Below the pieces are notes generated by a model. That model searched no databases and was not told where the DNA came from. It saw only the letters and a program-made list of their open reading frames with translations. A stretch of 6,702 bases of DNA from Lachnospiraceae bacterium (GTDB lineage: Bacteria; Bacillota; Clostridia; Lachnospirales; Lachnospiraceae), in the NCBI GenBank assembly GCA_003535955.1, contig DPZM01000266.1, positions 1 to 6,702 of the forward strand, read 5' to 3'. The translations under genes were made by a program, and so were the position numbers. Shown here one piece after another: positions 4,971-6,702 of this stretch (positions are counted from its first letter, which is position 1; every line of letters begins with the position of its first letter).

Positions 4971-6702
4971 TGCTATATCCCCCGGCGGATGTTTTTTTAA
5001 GCTTGAAATCCACCGTAGCCTTCAGATCCTTTTCCATGACCACAGCTGCTTCTTTTAAGAGTCCGGCGACATCCATACCGGGCTCGCAGACGAAAGGATA
5101 GGCATCCATCAAAAGCTCGAGTTCATAAGGATTCTCCGAGCCTGAATTGTACTCACCTATTACCCTGTTGACCGATTTCTTTATACTGTCAATAATATCA
5201 CAATTCTCCGAAAGAATCACGGAAATAAACTCATCGTCACCGACTCTGGCAAGGAGATTCTCCTCACCGAGTATTGCCGACAGTGACTGTGCCGCACATC
5301 TTAAGGCCTCATCTCCCGCCTCATGACCGAAGTGTGAATTGATCTCATGCATGTGGGCTACATCCGCAAAAAAGAGGAAGGCCTTTTCACGGTTGTTATC
5401 ATAAATAAGCTTTGTCAGCTTATCCATAAAGCCTATACCGTTAAGAACCCCCGTAAGGTCATCCTGATAGGAAACATAACCTAAAAGCTCGGTCTTTATC
5501 TTCACTTCCTTATCAACTTCCCTTGCCGCATAACTTGTGTCTCTGAAGTGAAAGAGGGCTCCTATCTGAAGGGTACACAGCATGGCAAAGAAAATGTCAT
5601 CCCGGTCCACTTCATAAAGGGCTATACCGTACTCCCTGTTCCCCGAGCATATGGCATAAGCCGCATAGGCACGCGGTTCATCATCCGAAAGAACTGATGA
5701 GATACCATTTTTATTATCAATGCCCACGCCGTTCTGCCTTAAGAATACCCTGACGGAATCCCTGTCAAAAAAGCCCGCATGATTAAGCATTGAAGGAGCC
5801 GGAGGAAGCTGGTCCTTCTTATAAACGACCGGCTTATTAAATATGAAAAAGTGACCTGACTTTACATTCATGCCCTGAAGTCTTCTCATTATCGAAGTGA
5901 GAACGTCGACCTCTGACTTTGATTCCGTTAACAGATCCTTGGTGAACAGAGGGATAAACCACAAATGCTCGCGTCTGATGTTTCCTCTCTCCCTCATCCT
6001 TACGATCTCGGCCTCTTTAAGGCCCTTGACAGCTTCAAGGATCATGGTCGTGAGCTTGGACCTTATCTTACCATATGGAACCATGCCCATCATGTTCTCA
6101 AGGATATCACAGCTTTTATCCGAAACCATCCTGAATGAGATCTCCCGGTAGCCGGCAAGCATGAAGATATAATTGTTTAAGCACGCAAGTACATCATCCA
6201 GATCATCCCATGGGGTAAACATGGTATCATATATCTTGTGGAACATTTCCGAGTAAACCGACTTGAAGGACTGCTTCTCAGCCTCATACGGAAGGACCGA
6301 ATATATGGCATCAACCGCCTTGTCTATACCCTCATCCATATATCTTATCAGATCAGCCTTAATGGAGTCGCTGACAGGAGCCGGACCCCCTTCGTGTTTT
6401 ACCGGCTGTCTTCTCTCCATACAGCCGCAGGAGCATCTTTTAATAAAATGGCATGGGATCTTGACTCCGCCGAGCCTCTCTCCCGCAGCCACACGCAGGG
6501 CTCTCTTTAACGCCTCATGACCGAACCTGTATGAATCATACATTACGCCTGTCAGCTCAGGATTCATGACATGTGACATATTGACATCATCAAACCCCGT
6601 TACGGCCACTTCCCTGCCCACCTGGATTCCCCTCTTGTTGCAGGCCCTGTATACCATTCTTGCATAACGGTCACAGCTGCAGATAACGGCATCAACATAG
6701 GG
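4951..6702 (-). CDS. LacI-type ligand-binding domain fused to GGDEF domain (N-terminus beyond right edge)
   Basis: The 583 visible residues continue an open frame from the window edge; the internal Met at 6657 is not the start, since the 15 codons before it are already part of the fold. Residues 1 to about 92 are the end of a periplasmic-binding-protein-like sugar-binding domain of the LacI kind: DAVICSCDRYAR, VAVTGFDDV (32-40) and NPELTGV are typical, ending in SCGC (91-94). No signal peptide can be judged; this class is normally cytosolic. Residues about 110-240 are helical and 245-390 look GAF-like (weak). A helical linker leads to a GGDEF domain (411-565) with DDLTG (414-418), metal Asp D447, N455, GHEAGDE with D464, and signature GDDEF (488-492) instead of GGDEF. 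There is no RxxD inhibitory site in front of it, and the C-terminal AD.xMY-like motif has become AAVVMEK. Likely role: sugar-responsive diguanylate cyclase or a regulatory descendant. Whether a DNA-binding HTH precedes the sensor cannot be seen. Confidence 0.92.
   Translation of the reverse strand, partial: PYVDAVICSCDRYARMVYRACNKRGIQVGREVAVTGFDDVNMSHVMNPELTGVMYDSYRFGHEALKRALRVAAGERLGGVKIPCHFIKRCSCGCMERRQPVKHEGGPAPVSDSIKADLIRYMDEGIDKAVDAIYSVLPYEAEKQSFKSVYSEMFHKIYDTMFTPWDDLDDVLACLNNYIFMLAGYREISFRMVSDKSCDILENMMGMVPYGKIRSKLTTMILEAVKGLKEAEIVRMRERGNIRREHLWFIPLFTKDLLTESKSEVDVLTSIMRRLQGMNVKSGHFFIFNKPVVYKKDQLPPAPSMLNHAGFFDRDSVRVFLRQNGVGIDNKNGISSVLSDDEPRAYAAYAICSGNREYGIALYEVDRDDIFFAMLCTLQIGALFHFRDTSYAAREVDKEVKIKTELLGYVSYQDDLTGVLNGIGFMDKLTKLIYDNNREKAFLFFADVAHMHEINSHFGHEAGDEALRCAAQSLSAILGEENLLARVGDDEFISVILSENCDIIDSIKKSVNRVIGEYNSGSENPYELELLMDAYPFVCEPGMDVAGLLKEAAVVMEKDLKATVDFKLKKTSAGGYSNAYNIL
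4978..4983 (-). promoter_or_regulatory. Shine-Dalgarno site for EAL paralogue 2
   Basis: GGGGGA lies seven bases before ATG at 4970, within the last codons of the GGDEF gene. It supports this start, which is also the one that aligns with the N-terminus of the paralogue (both begin with a short Met-led stretch reaching Y-x-DICA). Confidence 0.6.

Noticed and set aside
4548..5000. Plus-strand open frame of 150 codons
   Set aside because: Antisense to the membrane segment of the EAL gene at 3015-4970; Lys/Arg/Tyr-rich composition with no domain, as expected of an antisense shadow.
6613..6657. ATG at 6657 as the true start of the GGDEF gene
   Set aside because: The frame is open to the window edge and the upstream residues (DAVICSCDRYAR) belong to the LacI-type ligand-binding fold, so the start lies outside the window.

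Overview
The window is almost wholly coding, and every real gene is on the minus strand. Read right to left it is a tightly packed run of four genes: a LacI-type sugar-binding-domain/GGDEF fusion (enters from the right edge, ends at 4951), two tandem paralogous membrane proteins with seven predicted membrane helices, a degenerate GGDEF domain and an EAL phosphodiesterase domain (4970-3015 and 3018-1051), and an ABC exporter half-transporter (starts at 1047, runs off the left edge). Junctions are a 20-nt overlap, a 4-nt ATGA overlap and a 3-nt gap, so the four genes are probably co-transcribed and translationally coupled. No promoter, terminator, tRNA, rRNA or CRISPR array is visible; the operon promoter must lie right of the window.

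Organism (inference): a Firmicute of the Clostridia, most like Lachnospiraceae (Butyrivibrio/Roseburia type). The grounds are purine-rich Shine-Dalgarno sites, frequent AGG and ATA codons, intermediate GC, the fusion of a LacI-like ligand-binding domain to GGDEF with an SCGC motif, and an ABC exporter of the type common in that group. This was not checked by any search.

Function (inference): the first three genes look like a cyclic-di-GMP module. A cytosolic ligand-binding/GGDEF protein, whose signature is GDDEF instead of GGDEF, is followed by two membrane EAL proteins with all recognised catalytic residues present. The net output may lean towards c-di-GMP breakdown, or the GGDEF protein may act as a regulator. 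The downstream gene encodes the membrane domain of an ABC exporter.

The most striking object is at the left edge. Positions 1-104 form a large, nearly perfect palindrome made of two inverted copies of a 35-bp unit, each with its own smaller inverted repeat (a REPIN-like layout). It lies inside the exporter reading frame exactly at the membrane-domain/ATPase-domain linker, and that frame stays open through the whole element to the window edge. It is either an in-frame palindromic insertion into a protein or the breakpoint of a disrupted transporter; the sequence left of the window decides which.
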